Positions 1 to 6,490 are shown, numbered from the stretch's first letter. The stretch is DNA of 6,791 bases from Deltaproteobacteria bacterium (GCA_016875515.1 VGRA01000140.1:1-6791); one strand, 5' to 3'. The notes: generated by a model not told the origin, from the letters alone. A program made the numbers and translations.

Positions 1-1
1 C

Positions 2-40
2 TTCATGAAGGGGCTGATGGAGCGGGATCGGCTGGGATAG
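2..40 (+). CDS. 3' end of an upstream gene (partial, unidentified)
   Basis: Twelve codons and a TAG stop at 38-40 form the tail of a gene that begins before the window; the visible C-terminus reads FMKGLMERDRLG. I chose this frame because 10 of 12 codons end in G or C, as in the real genes here. The competing frame, which ends at TGA 43-45, has only 5 of 14. The stop lies 10 bp before the E2 start codon, so the gene is probably the first or middle member of the same operon. An E1 subunit gene would be the usual partner at this place, but the tail is too short to identify it. Confidence 0.45.
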   Translation, partial: FMKGLMERDRLG

Positions 41-45
41 GGTGA
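41..45 (+). promoter_or_regulatory. Ribosome binding site deciding the E2 start
   Basis: GGTGA matches the anti-Shine-Dalgarno end of 16S rRNA and lies 5 nt before ATG 51. It overlaps the alternative GTG start at 42, which has no comparable site upstream, so it argues for the ATG. Confidence 0.55.
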
Positions 46-50
46 GCAAC

Positions 51-1313
51 ATGGCGACGTTCGAGTTGAAGCTCCCGGACATTGGCGAGGGCGTGCAGGA
101 GGGCGAGATCGTCAAGTGGCTGGTCAAGCCCGGTGACGTGGTGAAGGAGGACCAGGTCGTCGTGGAGGTGATGACGGACAAGGCCACCGTCTCCGTGCCC
201 ACTCCGCGCGGCGGCAAGGTGGTCCAGACGTTCGGCAAGGAGGGAGAGGTGGCGAAGGTGCACCACCTGCTCGTCACGCTGGAGGTGGACGGCGCAGCGG
301 CTGCCTCGGCGCCCGCCAACGGCCACGCCACGGCCCCCGCCGCCGCGGCGCCCATGTCCTCCCCGGCACCGAAGGCGGCCGCCCCGGTGAGGGCTGCGAG
401 CGAGAAACTGCTCGCCACCCCGGTGACGCGGCGCATGGCGCGCGAGCACGGGCTGGATCTCTTCACCATTGCGGGCAGCGGTCCGCAGGGGCGTATCACC
501 AAGGTGGACGTGGAGGCGGCGCTCGCCTCCCCAGGGAACTCGGCTGTGGCCGCCGGGCCGGTGGTGCCCGCGCGTGCCCCGTCTGCCCCCCTGCAGTCCT
601 CCGCGGTTGACCAGCGCGTCCCGCTGAAGGGGCTGCGCAAGAAGGTCGCGGAGAAGATGGTGCGGTCCAAGTTCACCGCGCCGCACTACACCTTCGTGGA
701 GGAGGTGGACGCCTCCAACCTGGTGGCGTTCCGCAACCGCATCAACGCCCAGTTGGCGGCGGCCGGGGACAAGGCCAAGGTCAGCTTCCTGCCGTTCTTC
801 TGCAAGGCGGTGGCGGCGGCCCTGCGGAAGTACCCGCAGTGCAACGCCAACTTCGACGACGCCACGCAGGACCTGGTGGTACGCGGGGAGTTCAACTTCG
901 GAATCGCGGCGGCCACTGAGGAGGGGCTGACGGTCCCCGTGGTGCGCGGGGTGGACCGGCTGTCCATCAAGGGGCTGGCTGCGGAGGTGTCCCGGCTGGC
1001 GGAGGCGGCGCGCAACCGCCGGCTCAAGATGGAGGAACTGTCCGGCGGCACCTTCACCATCACGTCCCTTGGCCAGGCGGGCGGGCTGTTCGCCACGCCA
1101 GTCATCAATTATCCCGAGGTGGCCATCATGGGGATCCACCGGATGCGAAAGCGCCCGGTGGTGGTGGACGACCAGGTGGTCATCCGGGACGTGATGCACC
1201 TGTCCTTCTCGTTCGATCACCGGGTGATCGACGGCGCGGTGGGCGCGGAGTTCGCCTACGCCGTCATCCGGCTGCTCGAGACCCCGGAGCTGATGTTCGT
1301 CGACATGGTGTGA
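51..1313 (+). CDS. 2-oxo acid dehydrogenase E2 subunit, dihydrolipoamide acyltransferase (branched-chain type)
   Basis: This is the core subunit of a 2-oxo acid dehydrogenase complex. It takes the acyl group from E1 on a swinging lipoyl arm and passes it to CoA. Numbering from ATG 51 (420 aa): lipoyl domain about 2-80 with lipoyl-lysine K44 in MTDKATV, Ala/Pro-rich linker about 85-117, E1/E3-binding domain about 120-158 (ATPVTRRMAREHG), second linker, and catalytic domain about 187-420. The active-site motif DHRVIDG is at 389-395 (His390, Asp394). The MTDKATV and DIGEG context resembles bacterial branched-chain enzymes such as Pseudomonas BkdB more than pyruvate-specific E2, but substrate cannot be settled from sequence alone. 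Myxobacteria use branched-chain complexes to make iso-fatty-acid primers. I prefer ATG 51 over GTG 42 because GGTGA at 41-45 sits 5 nt before it and the protein then starts MATFELKLPDIG, as family members do. Confidence 0.93.
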   Translation: MATFELKLPDIGEGVQEGEIVKWLVKPGDVVKEDQVVVEVMTDKATVSVPTPRGGKVVQTFGKEGEVAKVHHLLVTLEVDGAAAASAPANGHATAPAAAAPMSSPAPKAAAPVRAASEKLLATPVTRRMAREHGLDLFTIAGSGPQGRITKVDVEAALASPGNSAVAAGPVVPARAPSAPLQSSAVDQRVPLKGLRKKVAEKMVRSKFTAPHYTFVEEVDASNLVAFRNRINAQLAAAGDKAKVSFLPFFCKAVAAALRKYPQCNANFDDATQDLVVRGEFNFGIAAATEEGLTVPVVRGVDRLSIKGLAAEVSRLAEAARNRRLKMEELSGGTFTITSLGQAGGLFATPVINYPEVAIMGIHRMRKRPVVVDDQVVIRDVMHLSFSFDHRVIDGAVGAEFAYAVIRLLETPELMFVDMV

Positions 1314-1314
1314 A

Positions 1315-2490
1315 ATGGCGGACGAGGTCCGTGAGTACCTCCGCGCGGCGCAGGAAGCGGAACTCCGCAAGGACGTTCCAGCGGCCGTCTACCGCTTGAG
1401 GCAGGCCGCGGCCGCCTACCGGCGGCGGGGGAGCCTCTCGCGTGCGCTCTCCGTGCTCCGGCACGCGCTGCGGATTTGCCCCGGGCAGGAGGGACTGGCG
1501 GAGGAACTGGCGGAGGTTGAGGCAGCGGAGGCACGGGCAGGAGAGCACGGAGGAGACGCGCCAGTGCCCAGCGTGGCGCCCTCGCCGGAGCTGCAGGCGG
1601 CACTGGACGCGCTGGACGACGAGCGGGAGTTGGTGTTGGAGGGCGGGCCGGCCACCCGGGTGCCGGTTGCCGCGGCCCCTGGCCTGGACGCCTGGTGCAG
1701 CTTCTGCTGCCAGCCCACCCGGGAGGCGGGGCCGCTGGCGGCGGGCGCATCCGGGACCTTCATCTGCGGGGCGTGCGCGGAGGTGGCGTGCGCGCTCGCC
1801 GGGCGGACGCTTCCCCCGGGCGCGGCCGTCGTGCAAGGACGTTCCACGGAAGCCACGGGCCTCCCCGCGCTGTCCCGGGCATCCCTCCAGGCGGCGCGTC
1901 AGGTGGAGGCGGCGCTGCAGCGCGGCGCCCGGCTGGTGGTGGTGGCCGGCCCCCCGTCCAGCGGGAAGAGCCGCTTCCTCTCCGCGCTCGTGGCGCAGGG
2001 GCGCGTGCACGCGGGGGAGGCGGCGCAGGCGCGGGGACGGCCGGTGTGGATCAAGGACGCCTGGGCGCTCAGCCCGGCGGAGCAGCGGGGCTGGCTGTCC
2101 CGGCTGGAGACGGAGCCGTCCTTGAGGCTGGTGGTGGAGGCGCGGGCCGCGGTAGGCGCCGAGGCCCCGGTGGCCCGGGGCGCGGACGGCGCGGTGGCGC
2201 TGCTGTTGGGAGCGGTGGAGCTGGGGGCGCTGCTGGGCGTGGACTGGCCGGTGCAAGTGCTGGACGCGGTGGAGGCGGTGGGGCTCTTCAGCCCCATGGA
2301 CGCGGCCGAGCTGGCCGCGCATGGCCGGGCCCTGCTGGCTGTGCGCCAGCCTGCGTGCACCGTGTCTGAACGGCTGCTGGAGGTGATCGTCCAGCGGGCG
2401 CTCGCCAGCGGGCGGGGGGCGGCAGAGATGGAGGCGCAGCTGCGGCGGCTCCCTCCCGGGCGGTGGTCGCTGCCCGGCGAGGAGGGCTGA
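1315..2490 (+). CDS. TPR-like / ClpX-type zinc finger / P-loop protein of unknown function
   Basis: I do not recognise this 391-aa protein as a named gene, but three parts can be seen. Residues about 5-75 are amphipathic helices including a TPR-like pair (AAYRRRGSLSRALSVLRHAL, 33-52). Residues 128-160 form a C4 zinc finger, C128-x2-C131-x19-C151-x2-C154, starting WCSFC and closely resembling the N-terminal adaptor/substrate-binding finger of the ClpX unfoldase. Residues 208-225 hold a Walker A loop (GPPSSGKS, 212-219). The C-terminal part (about 350-382, ending in RGAAEMEAQLRRLPPG) looks like an AAA+ lid helix bundle. I see no clear Walker B DE pair, so the ATPase may be degenerate. ATG 1315 follows the E2 stop by one base, implying translational coupling; the upstream GGTGTGA is a weak binding site. 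It may be an assembly or quality-control factor for the lipoylated complex, but that is inference. Confidence 0.85.
   Translation: MADEVREYLRAAQEAELRKDVPAAVYRLRQAAAAYRRRGSLSRALSVLRHALRICPGQEGLAEELAEVEAAEARAGEHGGDAPVPSVAPSPELQAALDALDDERELVLEGGPATRVPVAAAPGLDAWCSFCCQPTREAGPLAAGASGTFICGACAEVACALAGRTLPPGAAVVQGRSTEATGLPALSRASLQAARQVEAALQRGARLVVVAGPPSSGKSRFLSALVAQGRVHAGEAAQARGRPVWIKDAWALSPAEQRGWLSRLETEPSLRLVVEARAAVGAEAPVARGADGAVALLLGAVELGALLGVDWPVQVLDAVEAVGLFSPMDAAELAAHGRALLAVRQPACTVSERLLEVIVQRALASGRGAAEMEAQLRRLPPGRWSLPGEEG
2481..2485 (+). promoter_or_regulatory. Ribosome binding site for lipB
   Basis: A perfect GGAGG core lies inside the last codons of the preceding gene, 5 nt before ATG 2491. It supports starting lipB at the codon that directly abuts the upstream TGA stop. 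Confidence 0.7.
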
Positions 2491-3570
2491 ATGGGGCGGC
2501 CGCTGCACGTCTACCGGCTGGGGCGGGTGGAGTACGCGGACGGGCTGGAGCTGCAGCGCCAGTTCGCGGAGGCGCGGGCGGCCGGCGGGCCGGACACGCT
2601 CCTGCTGCTGGAGCACCCGCCGGTGTTGACGCTGGGGCGCGCGGGGAAGCGGGAGAACATCACCGCATCCGGGGCGCAGTTGGCCCGGGTGGGGGCGGAG
2701 ATCTTCGAGACCAACCGCGGCGGGGACGTCACCTACCACGGCCCCGGGCAGCTGGTGGGCTACCCGCTCCTGGAGCTCCCGCCGGACCGCCAGGACGTCC
2801 GCCGCTTCGTCCGGGACGTGGAGGAGGTGACCGTCCGCACCGTCGCGGAGTACGGGCTGCACGCGGCGGGGATGCCCAAGTGGCCGGGGGTGTGGCTGGG
2901 CAGCGAGGCGGCAGGGGACGCGCGGAAGATCTGCGCCATTGGCGTCCACCTGTCCCGGTGGCGCACGAGCCACGGCTTCGCACTGAATGTGAACACGGAT
3001 CTTTCCCACTTCGGGCTGATCGTCCCGTGCGGGATCCGCGAGGCCGGCGTCACCTCGCTCGAGCGGGAGCTGGGGCACCCGCTGCCGGTGCCAGAGGTGG
3101 AGGCGCACCTGGTCCGGCACTTCGCGGAGGTGTTCGGTTTCACGCCCGCGTGGCAGGTCCCCGTCCTGCGGACGGTCAGCGTGGTGGTGACGCGCGGCGA
3201 GGGGGTGGCCCGGCAGGTGCTGCTGCTGCGCCGGCGCGAGGAGCGCGGCGGCTTCTGGCAGTGCGTCACCGGCAAGGTGGACCCGGGGGAGTCCCCGCGC
3301 GCCGCGGCGCGGCGGGAGCTGCAGGAGGAGACCGGCGCAAGCCTGGAGGTGTCGCCGCTGGAGTACGTCCACGCCTTCGCGTTGGGGCAAGGGCCCCTGC
3401 CGCGGGTGTGCGAGGAGGCGGCCTTCGCGGCGCGCTGGGCGGGCGGTGAGCCGGTGCTGGATCCCGCCGAGCACGACGCTGCGCGCTGGTTGGGACCGGA
3501 CGAGGCGGCAGCGCTGCTGCCGTTTGCGGGGCTGCGGCGGGCGCTGTCGCTGGCCCTGTCCGGGAGGTAG
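2491..3570 (+). CDS. lipB: LipB octanoyltransferase fused to a NudB-like Nudix hydrolase
   Basis: The N-terminal domain (about 1-215) is LipB, which moves octanoyl from acyl carrier protein to the target lysine of lipoyl domains, the first step of lipoate synthesis. It has the signature RGGDVTYHGPGQL (76-88), the conserved lysine K146 in RKICAIGV, HGFALNV (161-167), and the catalytic cysteine C180 in VPCGI. LipB proteins usually end near here. This one continues after a short linker into a complete Nudix domain (about 226-359) with a full box G261-x5-E267-x7-REL-x-EE-x-GA ending at 283. The stretch GFWQCVTGKVDPGE resembles E. coli NudB (dihydroneopterin triphosphate pyrophosphohydrolase). Similarity to NudB is only by eye, so the Nudix substrate is uncertain. 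The gene follows the preceding stop with no gap and is third in the E2 operon, which fits because E2 is a LipB substrate. Confidence 0.95.
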   Translation: MGRPLHVYRLGRVEYADGLELQRQFAEARAAGGPDTLLLLEHPPVLTLGRAGKRENITASGAQLARVGAEIFETNRGGDVTYHGPGQLVGYPLLELPPDRQDVRRFVRDVEEVTVRTVAEYGLHAAGMPKWPGVWLGSEAAGDARKICAIGVHLSRWRTSHGFALNVNTDLSHFGLIVPCGIREAGVTSLERELGHPLPVPEVEAHLVRHFAEVFGFTPAWQVPVLRTVSVVVTRGEGVARQVLLLRRREERGGFWQCVTGKVDPGESPRAAARRELQEETGASLEVSPLEYVHAFALGQGPLPRVCEEAAFAARWAGGEPVLDPAEHDAARWLGPDEAAALLPFAGLRRALSLALSGR

Positions 3571-3590
3571 GCCGCGCGACGCCGCGCTAC
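3567..3590. terminator. Possible hairpin at the lipB/hydrolase convergent junction
   Basis: GCGCG (3574-3578) and CGCGC (3583-3587) pair around an ACGC loop. GTA (3567-3569) and TAC (3588-3590) can add an outer stem after a 4-nt bulge. The structure contains both convergent stop codons. No T-run follows on either strand, so termination is a guess, and short GC stems arise often by chance in DNA this rich in G and C. Confidence 0.22.
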
Positions 3591-4486
3591 GGCTCGAGGT
3601 ACATCCCCTCGGTGGCCGCCACCGCCTCCGGGCGCCGGGCGCGCACGGCGCCGAGGAACGAGTCCAGCGCGTCGTCCGTGCGGGTGGGATCATGGTGGAA
3701 GACCACAAAGGTCTTCACCCCGGCGGCCTCCGCCGCGTCCACCGCTGCCTCCCAGGTGGAATGTCCCCAGCCCACCTTGGGAGCGCCCCCCCGGCCTTCG
3801 TACTCGTCCCGGGTGTACATGGCGTCACAGATGAACAGGTCTGCCCCCTCTGCAAACGCAATGGCCTGCGGGTCAATCGTCGGGTGCAGCTCCACGTCCG
3901 TGAAGTAGACCACCGAGCGCCCGCGGTACTCCACGCGGTAGCCAATGCAGCCGCCCGGGTGGTTGAGGTTCACCGCCCGGACCGTGGCCTCGCCCAGCTT
4001 CATCTCCACCCCTGGGATCGCGTCCTCGAACCGGAGCTGGGCGCGGAAGAAGGACGCCGGGATGGGGAAGTAGGGCTGGACCATCTGTCCCTCCATCACC
4101 GCCTTCACGTTTTGTACGCCCGCCCGCGGGCCCCGGAAGGTGAACCGGTTGAGGGGGATGAACAGGGGCGTGAAGAACGGGATCCCCTGGACGTGATCAT
4201 AGTGGTAGTGGCTCAGGAAGAGGTGCACCTCCACCGGGGACTTCTCTGCGAGGATGGACTCGCCCAGTTCGCGCAGGCCCGAGCCCAAGTCGAACACCAT
4301 CCGGACGTCCCCGCAGCGGACCTCCATGCAGGGCGTGTTGCCGCCGTACCTGGCCGTATGTGCCCCGGGGGCAGGGATGCTGCCGCGCACGCCCCAGAAG
4401 CGAACGTAGAAGTCCGCGTCCGGGCGAGCGAACCCGATGCCGCTAGCCGGCCTCGGCTTTGCTGTCGTCCTCGGCGACGAACTCAA
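3587..4486 (-). CDS. Metallo-beta-lactamase-fold hydrolase (PhnP / cyclic phosphodiesterase-like)
   Basis: This 299-aa cytoplasmic enzyme belongs to the metallo-beta-lactamase fold, in the branch that includes phosphodiesterases such as PhnP and RNase Z-like proteins. After a 25-residue low-complexity lead comes the typical opening RFWGVRGSIPAPG (29-41), then the metal motif H93-x-H95-x-D97-H98 (SHYHYDH). Likely further ligands are H176 (NHPGG), D197 (YFTDVE) and H264 or H265 (FHHDP). H242 in GHST matches the accessory histidine region of RNase Z. All expected metal residues are present, so it should be active, but the substrate is unknown. The only start upstream of the conserved opening is TTG 4486, the codon right after an in-frame TGA, lying 44 nt inside the end of ribA. 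The next candidate, a GTG at codon 33, would cut into the first conserved strand. Tight overlap suggests co-translation with ribA. Confidence 0.87.
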   Translation of the reverse strand: MSSSPRTTAKPRPASGIGFARPDADFYVRFWGVRGSIPAPGAHTARYGGNTPCMEVRCGDVRMVFDLGSGLRELGESILAEKSPVEVHLFLSHYHYDHVQGIPFFTPLFIPLNRFTFRGPRAGVQNVKAVMEGQMVQPYFPIPASFFRAQLRFEDAIPGVEMKLGEATVRAVNLNHPGGCIGYRVEYRGRSVVYFTDVELHPTIDPQAIAFAEGADLFICDAMYTRDEYEGRGGAPKVGWGHSTWEAAVDAAEAAGVKTFVVFHHDPTRTDDALDSFLGAVRARRPEAVAATEGMYLEP

Positions 4487-5108
4487 TCAGGTGCCCCGTC
4501 TGATCCCGCTTGGTGCGCAGGTAATCGACATTGTGTGGATTCGGAAGCGTACGCGAGGCAATGCGCCGCCGCACGGGAATTCCCTCGTCCACCAGCGCGG
4601 CGATCTTCAGGGGGTTGTTGGTGATGAGGTCTGCCGAGCGGACCCCCAACATCCGCAACATCTCTGCAGCAACGTCATACCGGCGCAGGTCGTCCGGGAA
4701 GCCCAGCTTCCGGTTGGCCTCGTAGGTGTCCAGTCCCTTGTTCTGCAGGGCGTAGGCGCGGATCTTGTTCCCGAGCCCGATCCCGCGCCCCTCCTGCCTC
4801 AGGTAGAGCACCACACCAAGCCCTTCATCCGCGACGAAGGCCATGGCCCGGTCCAGCTGGGCCTTGCAATCACACTTCAGCGAGCCGAGCACCTCGGAGG
4901 TGAGGCACTCGGAGTGGATGCGGACGGGCACCCCTTCCAGCCCGGAGATGTTCCCCTTCACGGCGGCCACGTGCTCCTTGCCGGTCCGCTTCTCCCGGAA
5001 GACCACCAACCGGAAGGTCCCCTTGTCCAACGGCACCTCGGCCTCGGAGTAGAGCTCCAGCAGGCTGCCGTGCAACCGGGCGGTGAGGTTCTCGGGCGCG
5101 TCGCTCAT
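4443..5108 (-). CDS. ribA: GTP cyclohydrolase II
   Basis: It opens the imidazole ring of GTP, releasing formate and pyrophosphate, to give 2,5-diamino-6-ribosylamino-pyrimidinone phosphate, the first step of riboflavin synthesis. The 221-aa protein has the zinc cysteines C68, C79 and C81 (SECLTSEVLGSLKCDC), the GTP/phosphate motif RQEGRGIG (104-111), D140 and R142 at the positions of the E. coli catalytic Asp/Arg pair, and TNNPLK (163-168). It is a stand-alone RibA: the RibB (DHBP synthase) domain often fused in front is absent, so that activity must be encoded elsewhere. It is slightly longer than the E. coli enzyme (196 aa), with a short acidic tail. ATG 5108 is supported by AAAGGA on the minus strand (within 5117-5124), 9 nt before the start. 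Its 3' end overlaps the downstream hydrolase gene. Confidence 0.96.
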   Translation of the reverse strand: MSDAPENLTARLHGSLLELYSEAEVPLDKGTFRLVVFREKRTGKEHVAAVKGNISGLEGVPVRIHSECLTSEVLGSLKCDCKAQLDRAMAFVADEGLGVVLYLRQEGRGIGLGNKIRAYALQNKGLDTYEANRKLGFPDDLRRYDVAAEMLRMLGVRSADLITNNPLKIAALVDEGIPVRRRIASRTLPNPHNVDYLRTKRDQTGHLIEFVAEDDSKAEAG

Positions 5109-5148
5109 GGCGTAGTGTCCTTTCAGACTGTCGGTCCCACGGGAAGTT

Positions 5149-5173
5149 GCCCGCCGGCTGGAGTGCCGGGGGC
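5149..5173 (-). promoter_or_regulatory. Strong hairpin in the moeA-ribA spacer
   Basis: In the 116-bp stretch between moeA and ribA (5109-5224), GCCCGCCGGC (5149-5158) pairs with GCCGGGGGC (5165-5173) around a 6-nt loop. This gives 9 G-C pairs with one bulged base (5153). A smaller stem, CGGG (5140-5143) with CCCG (5150-5153), shares bases with it, so the two exclude each other. There is no T-run, so it is not a standard terminator. It would lie in the ribA leader if transcription starts upstream. I found no convincing promoter and no full FMN riboswitch in the rest of the spacer. Confidence 0.35.
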
Positions 5174-5217
5174 GCCGTTGGGATTTCTAACGGGCGGCCA
5201 TTGGATGCGCGACCCGC

Positions 5218-5235
5218 AAAAAGGTTACGCCAACC
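5218..5235 (-). terminator. Weak terminator-like stem at the end of moeA
   Basis: On the minus strand GGTT (5235-5232), a 5-nt loop and AACC (5226-5223) are followed by five T (5222-5218), overlapping the moeA TAA stop. The T-run is unusual in this GC-rich DNA, but a 4-bp stem is too short for confident termination. If real, it would make ribA depend on its own promoter. Confidence 0.22.
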
Positions 5236-6436
5236 AGTTCAGCGGTACGAGCCCCACCGGGTCACCGGGAGCCCGCTCGGTGACATCCTCGGGCAGGACG
5301 AGCAGGTGGGTGGCCTGCGCAGCGGAGCGCAACGCGCCCGAGCCCTGGGTGGGCAACGGCGTGGCCCAGGCCGTCCCGTCCCGGAAGGACACCGTGGCGC
5401 GCAGGTAGTGGCGCAGCCCTGCCGCCTTGCGGAGGGCCACCGCGGTCCGCCCCGGGAGTTCCCCGGGAGCCGGGGCGGGGTGTCCGGCCAACTTCCGGAG
5501 CGCCGGCCGAACGAAGAGTTCAAAGGTGACCAGCGCCGACACGGGATTTCCCGGGAGCGAGAAGACGTGCGCGTTTCCCCAGCGGGCCCAAGCGAGCGGC
5601 TTGCCGGGCTTGATGGCGAGCCGCCAGAAGCGCTCCTGCGCCCCGAGGGACTGGAGGACACCCCGGACGAGATCCCGCTCGCCCACGGACGCCCCCGCGG
5701 AGGTGATGAGCACGTCCAGGTGGCGCGCGGCTTCCAGCGCAGCGCGGAGTGCGTCCGGGTCATCCAGGCACCTGCCCAAGTGGATGGCCTCCGCGCCGGC
5801 CCGGGCGGCGGCGGCGGTGAGCATGGGGCCGTTGCTGTCCAGGATCTGCCCGGGGAGGGGGGCGGCAGGATCTCCCAGCTCGTCTCCGGTGGACAGCACG
5901 CCCACCCGCGGACGCCGGAAAACCGGCACCACCGGGATGCCCTGGCCCCAGACGAGCGCAGCCTCTGCCAGCCCGATCACGCTCCCGGCCTCCAGCAGCA
6001 GCTGCCCCTCCCGGGCATCTTCCCCCGCGGGGCGGATGTTGTGGCCCGGGGAGGGGCGCTCCAGGACCTGCACCGTGGAGCCGTCCAAGCGGGTCCGCTC
6101 CTGCATGACGACCGCGTCCGCCCCTGGCGGGATGGGGGCGCCGGTCATGATCCGGACGGCCTGCCCGGGGCCGAGCGGCTGGCCGGGCCCGACGCCGGCA
6201 AACAGGCGATCAACCACCTTCAAAGGTGCAGGCGTCTCCTGGCAATCCGCGGCGCGCACCGCGTACCCGTCCATGGCGGAGTTGTCCAAGGGGGGCTGGG
6301 TCCTCGCCGCCGCAAGGTCCATGGCCAACACCCGACCGAGCGCCTGCTGGACGCCGGCGAGCTCGGCGGGCAGGGGCGTGCACTCGGCGAGGATGCGGGC
6401 GAGCGCCTCGGGGGCGGCGAGCAGGGGAGGAGACAT
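5225..6436 (-). CDS. moeA: Molybdopterin molybdenumtransferase MoeA
   Basis: MoeA inserts molybdate into adenylated molybdopterin, the last common step of molybdenum cofactor synthesis. The 403-aa protein has normal family length and all main blocks: PPLDNSAMDGYAV (48-60, with D56), RIMTGAPIPPGADAVVMQE (95-113), GEDAREG (138-144), LSTGDEL (181-187, with E186), DSNGPML (200-206), SAGASVGERD (246-255, with D255), IKPGKPLAWA (275-284) and SLPGNPVSAL (293-302). The C-terminal beta domain runs from about 325 and contains GSGALRS. One departure is SAGASVG where SGGVSVG or SGGASVG is usual; it is a mild change beside the active-site loop. ATG 6436 gives a family-like N-terminus, but no good ribosome binding site precedes it. 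No partner Moa, Mob or Mog gene is in the window. It is divergent from the histone-like gene across a 162-bp spacer. Confidence 0.96.
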   Translation of the reverse strand: MSPPLLAAPEALARILAECTPLPAELAGVQQALGRVLAMDLAAARTQPPLDNSAMDGYAVRAADCQETPAPLKVVDRLFAGVGPGQPLGPGQAVRIMTGAPIPPGADAVVMQERTRLDGSTVQVLERPSPGHNIRPAGEDAREGQLLLEAGSVIGLAEAALVWGQGIPVVPVFRRPRVGVLSTGDELGDPAAPLPGQILDSNGPMLTAAAARAGAEAIHLGRCLDDPDALRAALEAARHLDVLITSAGASVGERDLVRGVLQSLGAQERFWRLAIKPGKPLAWARWGNAHVFSLPGNPVSALVTFELFVRPALRKLAGHPAPAPGELPGRTAVALRKAAGLRHYLRATVSFRDGTAWATPLPTQGSGALRSAAQATHLLVLPEDVTERAPGDPVGLVPLNWLA

Positions 6437-6450
6437 GGGCCAATGCTAGA

Positions 6451-6462
6451 GCCCCAAGGGGC
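6451..6462. repeat. Short palindrome in the divergent spacer (left)
   Basis: GCCCCAAGGGGC is a 5+5 inverted repeat around AA. It lies 15 bp before the moeA start, where a bound protein could block moeA transcription or translation. It shares the core CCAAGG with the palindrome at 6478-6490. Confidence 0.3.
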
Positions 6463-6477
6463 AAGAATCGAGGAAAG

Positions 6478-6490
6478 TCCAAGGCTTGGA
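6478..6490. promoter_or_regulatory. Palindrome abutting the -35 box (candidate operator)
   Basis: TCCAAGGCTTGGA is a 6+6 inverted repeat around a central G. It ends at the base before the TTGACA box, a position typical of operators or activator sites. No protein can be assigned. Confidence 0.35.

Noticed and set aside
42..44. GTG at 42 as the E2 start
   Set aside because: It overlaps the likely ribosome binding site and adds three residues not seen in family members, though it cannot be fully excluded.
3..1370. Long minus-strand open frame opposite the E2 gene
   Set aside because: It is rich in His, Arg and Gly and shows no motif; the plus strand encodes a clear E2.
1264..3708. An 814-codon open frame on the minus strand
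   Set aside because: It lies fully opposite three well-supported genes; its protein is Arg/Pro/Leu-rich with no domain. Long antisense frames are expected when third positions are nearly all G or C.
5109..5224. FMN riboswitch before ribA
   Set aside because: A short CCGACAGTCTG segment recalls the 3' part of the element, but the conserved 5' ACCGGCGGT-type segment is missing and the spacer is too short for the full fold.
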